Shown piece by piece: positions 43,197 through 55,000 of a stretch of 64,000 nt of DNA. The stretch comes from Bretschneidera sinensis (Eukaryota; Streptophyta; Magnoliopsida; Brassicales; Akaniaceae): positions 49,052,501 through 49,116,500 of the forward strand of contig CM043697.1 of assembly GCA_023935145.1 (NCBI GenBank). The letters are read 5' to 3'. The position numbers and the translations under genes were made by a program. Below the pieces are notes generated by a model that was given only the letters and a program-made list of their open reading frames with translations, searched no databases and was not told the origin of the DNA. Position 1 is the stretch's first letter, and the number at the start of each line of letters is the position of its first letter.

Positions 43197-44319
43197 TGAA
43201 TTACGCCCAAACAGTCTATGCGGTAGTAGCAGTATAGAATGGGTTGTCGATCCTACGAAAAGAACATTCTACAATCAAAGTCTCAAGCAAAAAATAATGA
43301 AAACAAAATTAAAAATTAATATTAAAAAAATGTTGAGAATTAAATGAAGCAATCGAATTTAATGAAAGAAAATCAATAATGAGAAACACAAGGGTCCAAG
43401 AATCCTTCCTAGATTTCAAAGCTTCAACTTGTATCAATTCAGTAATTATAATGCGTAATCGAAAAATAATAGTGAAAGCACCAAAAATATTCTTTTGTAA
43501 ATTATTATGAGAAATCTCCTTCTTGTTTTTAAAAGTAATGCAATGATCGATCATACATGATATTCTAAATCGACAATATATCCAAAGATAACAATGCAGT
43601 AAAGGACAATCGTATATAATTAATCTACCGAAATCAGTTGCATCCTAAATTCCACACATAAGAGAAGCATGACTGAACTTATATGGAGAAAAAAAAACAA
43701 CAATCACCAGAGTTAAATAAAACTATGGAAGAAGAAAATATAATTGTCTGTCACACAAAAACATCAACTTCATACCAAATAAAGGGAATAGCTCAAAACA
43801 AATATTCAACGTTAAAAACACTAATAACCAAATTAAATACAAGCCAAACCAGCTATGTTTAGGAGTTCATCTCTTCGCCTTGGTTGAAACATAGCCTAGC
43901 CGACAATACATAATCACAGCAACTCTCCAGAAATTCAATGTGTATCTATTTTTGCCCTCCTGTTTTTGAGTCTAAAAATCTTATATATAACTGTATGGAG
44001 ATGAATTTATAGACAGAAAAATTGCCCTAGGTTTCTGTTTAGGTTATGTCCCCTGCTGTCCAGTCCAGGTCTGGTTCTGTTACTCTGAACTGGTCCGGAT
44101 CTACTACTGTCCAGGCCCAGTTCTGCTGCTCTGAACTGGTCTGGATCTGCTACTCTGAACTTGTCCGAATGTTGTGGATTCTTTCGAACATATTTTATAT
44201 ATATTTTTTGTTTAAGGCTTCTTTGTTTTTTTAATTTGCAAAACACACTAAAACACAAAATTCTCCAAAGGATCACACTTGTCAAGAAATTCAATGAATA
44301 ATAAAAAATAATCTCAACA
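43197..44319 (-). repeat. 5' LTR of element D
   Basis: This 1,123-bp LTR starts TGTTGAGATT at 44319 and ends GTAATTCA at 43197, next to the primer site. The start is set by the TG rule and by the change of sequence at 44320. A 46-bp tandem repeat lies within it (44065-44156). Confidence 0.75.
44065..44156. repeat. 46-bp tandem repeat in the LTR of D
   Basis: Two adjacent 46-bp units (44065-44110 and 44111-44156) share CCAGG, AGTTCTG or GGTTCTG, CTCTGAACTGGT and GGATCT; part of a third follows. They create a spurious repetitive minus-strand ORF. Confidence 0.7.
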
Positions 44320-44499
44320 AATGGATATGCTTAGCTCTATCTGAAATGCATTTTCATACATCTGGACAAATTTGGGATTTGGACAAATATTATGGGATTT
44401 GACATTTGTAACTGACATAATTTATACTTGTATATAATAACATAATGAGAGGAGAGGAGAATTCAAATATCTTCAATACCTTTCTAGATAGTTCTATCA
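44320..44499 (+). repeat. 5' LTR of G (3' part)
   Basis: Sequence from about 44361 aligns with the 3' LTR at 62160-62303 (TCTGGACA, GGGATTTGACA, GAGGAGAGGAGAATTCA). The first ~40 bases do not match well. This fits D having inserted within the LTR so that its first bases lie on the far side of D. Confidence 0.65.
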
Positions 44500-44515
44500 T
44501 GGTATCAGAGCAAGG
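44500..44515 (+). other. Primer-binding site of G (initiator tRNA-Met type)
   Basis: TGGTATCAGAGCAAGG directly follows the LTR end CA. This is the standard Ty1/copia primer site complementary to the 3' end of initiator tRNA-Met. Confidence 0.9.
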
Positions 44516-44879
44516 TTGTTAAAACTATTTCTTTTGGCTCATTCCTATCTTGTGGCAGTACAAGACTGTCTTACACAAAATCCTTCTCAGATTCTGTCTT
44601 GGTAGCACAGCTGTGTTAATAATCTTTGTTGTTGTACACTTGACTTCGTTGGTGTACTCAGTTTCGGTAGTCCCAAGACTCCATTTTGGTGATCATCTTT
44701 GGGTTGATTCCTTTGTAAAGGGCTTATCCCTCTTGAACATATTGATAGCTTGGTGCGTCCACCTCAGGTATTCTTAAGAACTCTTTCCTTTGAACATTGT
44801 TTTGCTGTATGAGATTATTGTTTGTTGTTTCTTGGATTATTGTCTGTGGGAATTCTATTTCAAAAAATTTGTTGAAGAG

Positions 44880-45722
44880 TAAGATATGTGGGGATATAGT
44901 GATGGTTCAGAAAAGAAACCAGTAGAAACAACATCTAAAGAACTGGAAGATTAGAAAATGAATAATACTCGGACCATTAGTTGGATTCTAACCTCTGTTG
45001 CACCACACATAGCCATTAATCTCAGGGGTAACTACTGCTAAAATGTGGACTTCCTTGAAGAAAGTCTATCACCTAACTGATGCATCCCTAATGTATGAGT
45101 TAGAATGCTAATTGAACAACTATTGGCAGAATGGGAAATCCATTCAAGAATACTATACTGGTTTCATGAATCTTTGGTTGGAGTATACTTCATTGGTTTA
45201 TGTTGATTTATCATCTGACTCTATTTTGGCCATTTAGAAAGTCCATCAGTCTTCACAAAAGCATCAATTTTTAAGGAAAGTTTGGAAGGATTATGATATC
45301 CTAAGAACTAATTTGATAAACCGAATGCCACCACCTTCTCTAGATACTTGCTTGTAGGAACTTTTACGAGAAGAATAATGTATAAAAACTTAATCAGCTC
45401 ATGAAGAAATAATTTCCAAGAGACTATCAGATGTTGCTTTTGTAGCTCAAGGGTGACTTCGAAAGGATATGAGTAAAGTCCAATGCTTTACTTGTAAGGA
45501 ATTTGAACACCTTGCAAATCAATGCTCTAAGAAGACTTGCAATTACTATAAAAAGAAAGGTCATATCATATCTAAATGTACTCGGAGACAACAGAATCGA
45601 AATAGAGCCTATCAAGCACAAATTGATAATTCATTTCAAGTGGCTCATTCTCATGCATCTTCTATTGTTACTGCAGCCTCTACTACATCTTTCTCATCTT
45701 TGACACTTGAACTAGTTCAATA
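44880..45722 (+). pseudogene. Gag pseudogene of G
   Basis: The copia gag is readable with stops. The zinc-knuckle region at 45469-45600 is open and shows CFTCKEFEHLANQC, a good C-X2-C-X4-H-X4-C, followed by a second decayed knuckle CNYYKKKGHIISKC that lacks its second cysteine. Upstream pieces carry NYWQNGKSIQEYYT-like gag residues. Several stops (for example within 45225-45380) break it. Confidence 0.75.
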
Positions 45723-45809
45723 AATGATTCAGAATGCACTTTTTGCTACGAACATTTTAGGTAACTCCTCAAAAAAATCGGATAACTCCTCTAAAAATAC
45801 TTCATCTCG

Positions 45810-46608
45810 TTAGTTTTTAGATTCTGCAACATCCAATCATATAACATACTCACCATAGAATCTTGAAACAATTTACCCTTATCATGGAATCTCTACCATT
45901 AAGACTGCTAATGTTGAAAGAATTCCTATATCTGGCATTGGTAACTCTTATTTATTTTCATCTTCATCTCTTCAACTTGAAAATGTTATGCTAGTTCCCA
46001 AGATATCTGATAATTTGATATCCATTAGACAATTATTTGATAACAATTGTTTTGTGATTTTTTCTCCTTCTAGTTGTGTTATACAAGATTGGGAAAGTGA
46101 TTGTAGATGTGATCGTCTATTCACACTAGATTCGCAGGAAACATCTCCATTTGCTACTTTTCTTTATGTTCATTCCAATAAAGATCTAAGTGCCATTTGG
46201 CATCGTTGGTTAGGTAACCCAAATTCCGTCAGATTGTTAACAATGTTAAATTCTGATCTTGTTCAAAATAAATTTCATTTTTCAAAAGATGATGTTTATT
46301 TTCCTTATTCCACATGTTGCATGCTCAGAAGCAAAACATTGCCTTTTCCTAACCATGTTAGTGCTACTACAACTTCTTTCAAATTAATACACTATGATGT
46401 GGCACCTGCACAATCACATATTGGTTACAAACATTATGTCACATTTATAGATGATTTTAGTCGCTTCACTTGGATTTATTTTTTATATGTGAAAAGTGGA
46501 GTTCTTGAGGTCTTTAAACACTTTTGAGCCATGATAAAAAAATCAATACAAATCAACTATTCAAATTCATAAATCTAATTCTGGAGGAGAATATACCTCT
46601 CATGCTTT
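45810..46608 (+). pseudogene. Protease and N-terminal integrase of G
   Basis: LDSATSNHITY (about 45822) is the copia protease active-site region. The open piece 45988-46527 then covers the pre-integrase region (IWHRWLGNPNSVRLL) and the start of the integrase core (LIHYDVAPAQSH, FIDDFSRFTWIYFL). A stop at 46525 and an insertion by F at 46609 interrupt the GGEYTS segment of the core, which resumes after F at about 50175. Confidence 0.8.
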
Positions 46609-47248
46609 TGATAAGTGCTTAAATATTCATATTTAAGCCCCCTTATTTACATTTGTTAGGTCTTTAATTACGTTAATTTGGTCTCTTTTACTCCATTTGT
46701 GTGTTTTACATGTTTTTATAGGGTTTTGGAGAAAAAGAAGCAGTTTTAGCACTTAAAGGAAGAAATCTGGAATCCCTGGGGCATTCTTTGGACAAATTGC
46801 GATCGATCGCACCATGCAATGCGATCGTGCACACACATGAAGGATCGAGCGCATATTGTGATCGAGCGCAAGACATATGTGATCGAGCGCACATGTATGG
46901 GTGTGAACAGTAAACTGCAGAACCTTATTTTGGAAATAAGAGAATTTTCGTTTTGGGAAGGTTTAGGAACTCATGGGTCTCTTAGGACTTCTCAAAGACC
47001 TATAAATACACTTGTAACTCACACACATAACACACCTTAGATAGAAAACACTTTTCTATTTTCTTTTACTTGAGTTGAGAGCTTGGGAAAGAATTGATGC
47101 CTCTTCTCACAGGTTTATTCTTCTCCTTTAATGTTTAGTTTATTTATAATGTTTATTTCAGATAGTATGTGTAACTAACTTTTTTATAGGGCTCGATTGA
47201 AGCCCTAGTTATACTTTCTCATATATTTATGCATTTATAAATCTTTGC
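46609..47248 (+). repeat. Truncated 5' LTR of F
   Basis: It matches the first ~640 bases of its 3' LTR (48869-49505), including the motif cluster (46799-46890), CCTATAAATACACTTG (TATA box near 47001) and GGGCTCGATTGAAGCCC. It stops after AAATCTTTGC, before the hairpin array, where the junction with extra-ORF sequence lies. Confidence 0.85.
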
Positions 47249-47446
47249 CACAGAATCCCAGCACTTTCTAGCTGAGCTGTCCTCATTCTGAGGTGAGGTC
47301 TCTGCTGCTACCACACTCGTGCATCAGCGCATCGACAGTTTGGAGGCACGGTTAGCACGACAGGAGGCTATGCTGCAGGCCATTCTTGATCGCCTACCTC
47401 CAATACCCGGTACCTCTTCGACTGCACCACCTGATGATCAGCAGTG
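47249..47446 (+). pseudogene. C-terminal scrap of the extra ORF in F
   Basis: About 66 codons match the end of the E extra ORF: residues like SQHFLAELSS, LVHQRIDSLEARF and QEAMLQAILDRLPP, up to the DDQQ stop at about 47446. An in-frame stop interrupts it near 47290. It has no start of its own. Confidence 0.8.
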
Positions 47447-48868
47447 AGAGGATACCACGTCTAGCTGAAGATGTTAAACTTAGTGCTCATGGGAGGCACC
47501 CCAATGCATATCCTTTTTATAGTTTATGTTATTTTTAGTATTTTATAGTTTACTTTTCTATTATTGTTTCTTACTTGTTTTCCATTTTATATTTGTTTTT
47601 CTTTCTTTTTCAAGGACAGTGTCAGTGCATCCAGCTGAAGTTTGGGGGTGTGCTACAAGCCATGCCAGCCATATAGCTCTCCATCTCCCAAGTCAGATCC
47701 TTCCATGCTACTCACACATTAGGGACAATGTGCATTTTAAGTTTGGGGGTATGGGGACACATTCACAGACTCATTATGTCCTACATTTTTGTTTTTGTTT
47801 TGTTTCTATTTTCATAGATAAATGCATGTTCATTATGTCCAATAAACTTTTTTTTTTTATCTAAAACAAAACTGTATGATTCGACTTCATCAGCGAGCTT
47901 AACATTTTGAACATATAGGCCAATAATCAAGTTTTGAACCTAGATCACTGCCCTTTAGGCATTTAAAAATTCACAAGTTTAGCTTAAACTATCACGAGCA
48001 CATTAGCACATGATCGTGTGGGGTATGACATGTTATTTGGATTTGTATGTTTTTTTTGCTTGACTGTGAACTAGATGACATATTAGATTGACATTTTGGC
48101 ATATAAAAATAGAAAAGATTAATTAGTGCTCAAAAGAAAAAAAAATGCTCCTAATGATCAATAAAAAAACAAATCTTTCGTTGAGTAACTGGCCCAATTG
48201 CCTCAGTAAGCATTGAATGTCACGTCAAAAGGTGGAAAATTCTAAGTGATCATTAAAAAGAATCTTCCGCCGAGTAACTGGCCCTCTTGCCTCAGTAAGC
48301 ATTGAGTGTCACATCAAAAGTAGAAAATTCTAAGTAGTAGCATTAAAACCAGTTAGTTTCGTAGCCTTGTTGACTCGAGCTAGTAAGTCCTTAGGGGTGT
48401 CTTTACACCTAATGCCCTAAAACCATCTGGTTTGAAAGTCATTGGCTAAACGCTCGTTACACGAGTCAACAAGAAAGCTTAAGGGAACTAACTTGGCAAA
48501 AATCTCACGAATAAAAGTCTATGCCAGATTTGTTGACTCTAATAGGAAGTTTGGTGAATCTTGAGTCATCGAAACAATACATGTTTGAATTTCTTGGAAA
48601 CCCAATCTTTTGTGTGCTAGTCACCACACACTAAAGTCAAACTTGTGATGTCTTAAACTACCTCATAAAAATGATTTACGTTCAAAACTCTTATTCATTG
48701 CAAAAATATGTTTACACTTGTTAAGCTTGCTCATGAATGCGCATCATAGTTTTGTGAAAAATCTAAACTTTTGATTGACACAATGAACATTGGATCTACC
48801 GATGTTTTTCGTTTTAGTTTTTTTATTTAGTATTGCTAAGGGACTAGCAATATATAAGTTTGGAGGTG
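47447..48868 (+). other. 3' non-coding region of F
   Basis: This is homologous to 12550-13913 of A. It has polypurine-like copies at 47638-47652 and 47739-47753, a tract at 48856-48868, and the two-unit tandem repeat at about 48150-48335. No gene is supported; the small ORF that is open in A and E has a stop here. Confidence 0.7.
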
Positions 48869-50174
48869 TGATAAGTGCTTAAATATTCATATTTAAGCCC
48901 CCTTATTTACATTTGTTAGGTCTTTAATTACGTCAATTTGGTCTCTTTTACTCCATTTGTGTGTTTTACATGTTTTTATAGGGTTTTGGAGAAAAAAGGC
49001 AGTTTTGGCATTTAAAGGAAGAAATCTGGAATCCCTGGGGCATTCTCTGGACAAATTGCGATCGATCGCGCCATGCAATGCGATCGAGCACACATTGCGA
49101 TCGTGCGCACACATGAAGGATCGAGCGCACACTGCGATCGAGCGCAAGACATATACGATCGAGCGCACATGTACGGGTGTGAACAGTAAACTGCAGAACT
49201 CTTTCATTTTGGGAAGGTTTAGGAACTCATGGGTCTCTTAGGACTTCTCAAAGACTTATAAATACACTTATAACTCACACACATAACACACCTCAGATAG
49301 AAAACACTTTTCTGTTTTCTTTTACTTGGAGTTGAGAGCTTAGGAGAGAATTGACGCCTCTTCTCTCAGGTTTATTCTTCTCCTTTAATGTTTAGTTTAT
49401 TTATAATGTTTACTTCAGATAGTATGTGTAACTAACTTTCTTATAGGGCTCGATTGAAGCCCTAGTTATGCTTTCTTATATATTTATGCATTTATAAATC
49501 TTTGCTAATAGCCTTTATTATGTTGCTTAACTTGATTAATGCCTGTGCTTATTTAAGTTCCTCATATGTATATGTATGGCCAGCGTATGCATATGGTATG
49601 GACCTGTTAGTTAGATCAATTTGGATGATCGAGTCCTGGGTCTAACATTAGTAACAAGAGATATCTTATCCGGATACCCGAGTTAATCAACATGGGAAAC
49701 CGGGAGTAGATACCATGCCCTAGGTTTCATGTGGTTGTCGATTTTCATAGTACTTATGTTTTCTTAAGGAACAACTCAAGCAGATACCATGCTGAATCCC
49801 TTAAGGAAGAAAAGAGTTAGAGTAGATACCATGCCTAACTCGTTGCTTAGGGAAATCAATAGCTTAAGGAGTAGATACCATGCCCTTAAGTTGGCAACCA
49901 GTAGGTATACATGATAAGGCTAGCGCACTGATACCTTATACAATTAGGAAAGTATGACTAGTGGTGGATATCAAAGCCCTATGTCTTTATTATTATCAAA
50001 TCACACACAACAATTATTTTATTTCTTTTTACTTAAAGAAACTAATTCTAAAAACGAACTTTACCAATCCATGTGGAGATGACCTTCCTTTCGCACACTG
50101 TACTACACTGTTGACCTTGTGCACTTGCAAGTAAAACAAGTGCGATTATTCACTTAATTATTTAGGTGGATAAT
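48869..50174 (+). repeat. 3' LTR of F
   Basis: It starts TGATAAGTGC. The CpG-rich motif cluster at 49058-49170 has about six copies. The hairpin array lies at about 49690-49930 with the GATACCATGC loops kept. The 3' terminus is eroded. Confidence 0.9.
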
Positions 50175-52045
50175 CCAAACCTATATGCTTAAAAATGGCA
50201 TTTGTTCTAAAAAATCGTGTACTTATACCCCTCAACAGAATGGCCTTGCATAAAGAAAGCATCGACACATCCTGGATGTTGCTTGAGCTCTCTTAATTGA
50301 CCTGTCTATTCCTTTGAAATTCTGGGTAGAAGCAATACAAAATTCTATTTCCTTAATAAAACGACAAATTTCTCTATCTTTGAACAATGTGACTCCATAC
50401 TTTCTCCTTTTTAAAGAAAATCCAAAAAATATTCTTCTTCATTCCTTTGGATATGTTTGCTTTGTTCATCTTCCCACTCATAAAAGGACCAAACTCTCAT
50501 CATAGTCTGCAAAATGTGTGTTCTTGGGATATACTTCTAGTAAAAAAGGATATTGTTGTTATGATCCTTCAATCAAACGAGTTCATATTTCTCGTAATGT
50601 TGTCTTTTTAAAAAGGGTCTATTTTTATAAAAATAATATGGATTCTAATCCCAGTCATAGTCATGCTTCCCCTCTTTGATGCCTTTTTTCTATCTTCTTC
50701 TAAGTCTTATTCCCTAATTCGTTTTAAGGATGGAATTGTTTATCAGTGTCGTGTGACTCATGACAAAGTTGTACTACCTTGATTGATCATACTTCCCAAG
50801 AACCTGATCCTCCACCTTGATGTTTATCTCGTACTATTAAAGCCCTAAGCAGATATGGTTATCTTGCGAAACTTCATTCTATTACCATTTCGAAATCATA
50901 TAAGGAAGAAATTCAACATGATTGTTGGAAACATGCTATAGATGATGAGTTGCGAGCTTTTGTAGAAAATAATGCGAGATTGTTCCTTGTCCTTTAGGGA
51001 TTTTTCCCATTTGTTATAAATGGGTCTTTGCTGTAAAGTTTAAATCAGATGGTTCTCTTGACAGATATAAAGCACGATTAGTTGCCTTGGGCAATCGCCA
51101 AGAATATGGCATAAACTATGAGGAGATATTTGCCCCTGTATCCAAAATGGCTACTGTTCGCACTTTGTTTTCTATTGCCTCTTCAATATCTAGTCAATAC
51201 ACCAAATGGATGTAAAGAACATATTTCTTCATGGTGACCTTCATGAAGAAGTATATATGAAGTCTCCTTCAGGTCTTGTCAATGTCAAGCTAGGATCAGT
51301 TTTTCGATTAAAGAGATCATTATATGGACTCAAGCAAGCTCCACTGGCATGGTTTGAAAAATTTCGTCAAACACTATTGTCAGGGGATTTCTGACAGATT
51401 CAGTGTGATTATTCATTGTTCATTAAGCATATTCCATCTGGAATCATTCTTTTTCTTGTATGTGTTGATGACATCCAAATAACTGGTAATGATGATGATG
51501 GAATTACTACTCTTCAGGATCTTCTTCAAAGATCTTGTCATATGAAAGATCTGGGACATGTGACATACTTTCTAGGAATTGAGGTACAAAGATCTGTCAA
51601 GGGAATGTTTCTGTCTCAAAAAAAGTATGTTGATGATTTGGTTGTTTTAGCTAATTTGATAGATGATAAAATTGTAGATATTCAAATGGAGTTGAATGTC
51701 AAATTAAGGAGAGATGACAGGGAACGAATTTTTGATCCTACCCACTACCGAAGAATGGTTGGAAGTCTCATCTATCTTACAATTACCAGGCCTGATATCT
51801 CCTATGTTGTTCATACTATCAGCCAATTCATGCAAGATTCTCAACAACTTCATCTTCTTGCTATCCATCGTCTGATTCATTCCATATGTTCTTCATGGTC
51901 TTTTTAATGAGCTTGGATATTCTCAAAATAGTTCGACTCCACTACATGCAGACAGTACTAGTGCCATTCAGATTGCTGCAAATTCAGTCTTCAATGAACG
52001 AACAAAACACATTGAGGTGGATTGTTATTCTTTTCGAGAATCTTA
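50175..52045 (+). pseudogene. Integrase end, RT and start of RNase H of G
   Basis: After F the copia pol resumes with MLKNGI and the QQNG-like region of integrase. A KFWVEAIQNSISLI piece (50314-50505) and the GYVCFVHLPTHKRTK segment follow. RT follows: [18 protein letters not shown] residues near 51050, [17 protein letters not shown] and LKQAPLAWFEKF (51206-51394), then CVDDIQITGND at about 51450 in place of the usual YVDD, and MKDLGHVTYFLGIEV. RNase H begins near 51780 (RPDISYVVH) and is cut at 52045 in the RTKHIEVDC segment. There are several stops and frameshifts. Confidence 0.85.
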
Positions 52046-55000
52046 TGGGGCTTGTTTGGGGAGTGTTTTCAAAAACCCTTTTCAGTGTTCAAACACTGAA
52101 AATGCTATTCAAACACTGGCGTGATTGTTTGGCCAGCAGTGTTCAAAACCAGTGTTTGAGCAGAGTTTTGTAAAAATGGCTGTTCAAACACTGATTTTTA
52201 AACACTACTAAATGGAATTTTTGGTCTGAATTTAGTGTTCAGTTTTCACTCTCACTTTCCTAATTCACAGACCTCCTCTCTCTCTCGCGACCTCACCTTC
52301 GCCTTCATAGAGCTCTCCCTCTCTCTGCAACGCTTTCATCTTCTCTCTCCCTATTTATTTTTTTTTTTCACTTTCTAACTGGGTCTCTCTCCTTTCCTCT
52401 TCAACAAATTGCGACGGTGATGAGCTTGAAGAAACCCAGAAGAGAGGAGAGAAACTATACAGACTGCAAACCCAAGACTTTGCTTTACTTTTCTTAGTAA
52501 CTCTCTCACCTTCAAGGAAACTCTTTGACTTGAAGTCTCTCCTTCTCTAGGTAGTTTTTTATCATCTTCTTATTTAACTGTATCATTTTCTTGTTTTTTT
52601 AATTCTTGTAATATTTTCAATTTACTCTTAACAATAATTCCTATTTATGGTTACAATCAGGTTTCTATGTTGTCTTTGCTTGTGCTTTGTTTCTTTATTG
52701 CTTGTAATAAGCTATTTTGAGAAATGAGTTTTGGTTTTGAATATTGGGATTTGGGGTTTGTGGTTCAATTCAAGTTTCGTGGGGTTTTGATTTTTGTTTT
52801 GCTTTGTGCATTTCTAGGGTTTGTTTGTTGGTGTATGTTTTTGCTGATTATTCATTAGGATTTCACTTTACCTTTTGTATTTTCCCCTTTTTGTTTTTTA
52901 ATCCTCCTTTGTCTTCCCTAAATGGGTTTCCTTTCATTCGGGATATTATTTTGTTTCTCGTGAGAACAAAAATAAGTATGCTCACATTTCAGTGAAAAAT
53001 GTTATCTTTCTTTTCATTTTTTCCTGATTAAGAGGCTATTTCTTTTGTTTTTCAACTGATATATGGAAGATTAATAGTTTGTTTGGTTTCCCAGAATAAA
53101 GTGAGAAAAGAAATGATTTTGGATTATCTATTAGGATTGTTTGATTGTGAAATGGTGGTAGCTTTAAGATTCTAAATCGCTTTCACTGCAATGAGAAAGA
53201 GGATAGAATAGAAATGAAAATTAATTTTCAAGGGTATTGATCACTATGTTTTGTTTTCTATATCCACAAGCTAGCAGTAAAAATGACATAATAAATGTCT
53301 GGCCATTTTTGGTAGACTAGAGAAATTGGACGGAGATGCAGCTCGAAGGTGCAGACTAGCTAAAGCTTGTGCTCAATCACTTTTCTTTTATTTTTGGTGT
53401 TTCTCACATTTTTATTCTCTTGTACAGGTTGAATTTAAGTCTGTTGTAAGCACCAGTAAGGACTTGCAGTTTTCTATCGAGGTCAGTGAATGTACTCTTT
53501 TTTATTTTTTAAGGGGAGAGAGTGATGTGGGTTGGGGGATCTTTTCTATGACATGAACATCCATTGACATTGTTAATTAGTAATATCCAAAATGGATTTC
53601 TTGAAGACGTGGTAAAATGGTTTTAATTGTCACAAAGAATGCTTAAAACTATAAAAATGGTTTTCTTATCTTGGTAGTTCTTTTGAAGATACCTAAGTTT
53701 ATAAAATATTGTTTGATTCCCGTTGAGAAGATTTAGCTTCTGTATTCACTTGGAGAGCTTATCATCTTTAAAAATTTGTTTGTTAGGTAATTTTTTAGAC
53801 CATTTTTTTATTGAAAAATTTCATCCTCATCTTTTCTTGCTTTCTGACTTTGCTATTATTTTTTGAAAACAAATTAAAATTAGGGAGAGAAGTGGATCCT
53901 ACTTTTTGTGTGAATGACCACTTATGGGGACTGTTGGAGGTTCACATTTCCTCACAAATGTGTTATAATATACAACTGTTCTGCTTACAGTGTAGACTAG
54001 AGAAGTGGTTAGCACTTTGAAGGTGATGGGTAATTCATTTAAAAACTTGAAAGAATTCAAACTATTGCTTACATTGTACTAAACCCGATATGTTTATTTC
54101 TTAGACTTTTATTTTTAAACTTGAGTTTTTTTTGTTGTATGTTTAGTTTCCATGGTGGTTGGATAGAATTAGCATATCCAAATGCTATGGCAACAGCAAA
54201 CCTGAGATTAGATAAATCAACTTTTTGTGATGTTGGATCCTGATCTTGCATTTTGCTACCAGTATCACTATCATGTTAGCCATTAAACAACAACCATTTT
54301 AAAATTAAAATGTATGAAGGTGAAAATTAACCATATGGGCTGACTGGCCAGTTTTACGGGCTGACGTGTATCCCTAATTAACCTAAGAATTTTCAGGAGA
54401 AATTACTTTTCCTTATCTCTTTCTCACTCTATCCTTAGTGGGTACAATGGAGTTTCACTGCACAAAGCTTGTTCAAGATCAAGAACATTTGATAAGTTCA
54501 AAAAATTCGAGGGTGACTCTCCTCAAGAAAATCTTGAAGGGAGCACAACATCTTCTTTACAAGCTCGATCATCAGTAATTGAACAAGAAGAAGAAGAGAA
54601 GGAGGAGGAAGAAGATGACATGTACAGTTTCTTAATTAACTGTTTATTGATTTAGTAGTGATTATCTGCTGGATATTTGTTTCTTTTCGGTTCTGTATAA
54701 TTTAGTCAATGTGTATATGGATGGAAAACAGTGGTTATAGGGCTGCCTTTTTGCTGGTGGACTGCAAATTTTAGAATTGTTTTGGAACGCTTATGGAAAT
54801 TGAATTTCTTCATCACATTTATCAAGAATTTCATACTCATCTATGTGATTACTGTGCCAGAATATTCTTTTAATTTATCTGATTTTAATGTGCCATTGAA
54901 ATATGTGTTTTTGTGAATTGTGATCTTTTGGTTGTTGTGATGATAACTCCAATTTGCATGTTGACTGGCCAAGAAACCATCATCAAGCTCAAGTATTGAC

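Larger units (their letters stand above)
36732..44319 (-). mobile_element. Gypsy element D, old and truncated
   Basis: This is a second, distinct non-chromovirus Ty3/gypsy family on the minus strand. It has a 5' LTR (43197-44319), a tRNA-Asp-type primer site, decayed gag, protease, RT, RNase H and integrase, and a 3' non-coding part. Its 3' LTR is missing, because C inserted at 36732 and everything further left is lost. No extra ORF is seen in the part that remains. Confidence 0.85.
46609..50174 (+). mobile_element. Gypsy element F: deletion derivative of the Athila-like family
   Basis: This plus-strand element has a truncated 5' LTR (46609-47248) joined directly to the end of the extra ORF, then the 3' non-coding region, polypurine tract and a 3' LTR (48869-about 50174). 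Gag, protease, pol and most of the extra ORF are gone. It sits in the integrase core of G. I could not find a matching 5-bp target duplication, and the 3' LTR seems to lack the last few bases (ends near GGTGGATAATCC instead of the CACAACA seen elsewhere). Confidence 0.85.

Noticed and set aside
44007..44294. 95-codon minus-strand ORF with repeated RAAELG / RSGPVQ-like residues
   Set aside because: It is produced by the 46-bp tandem repeat in the D LTR and matches no protein family I recognise.
52744..52995. Hydrophobic 83-codon ORF inside the DNA-transposon-like insertion
   Set aside because: A phenylalanine-rich frame in T-rich DNA; composition alone explains it and no membrane-protein family is recognisable.
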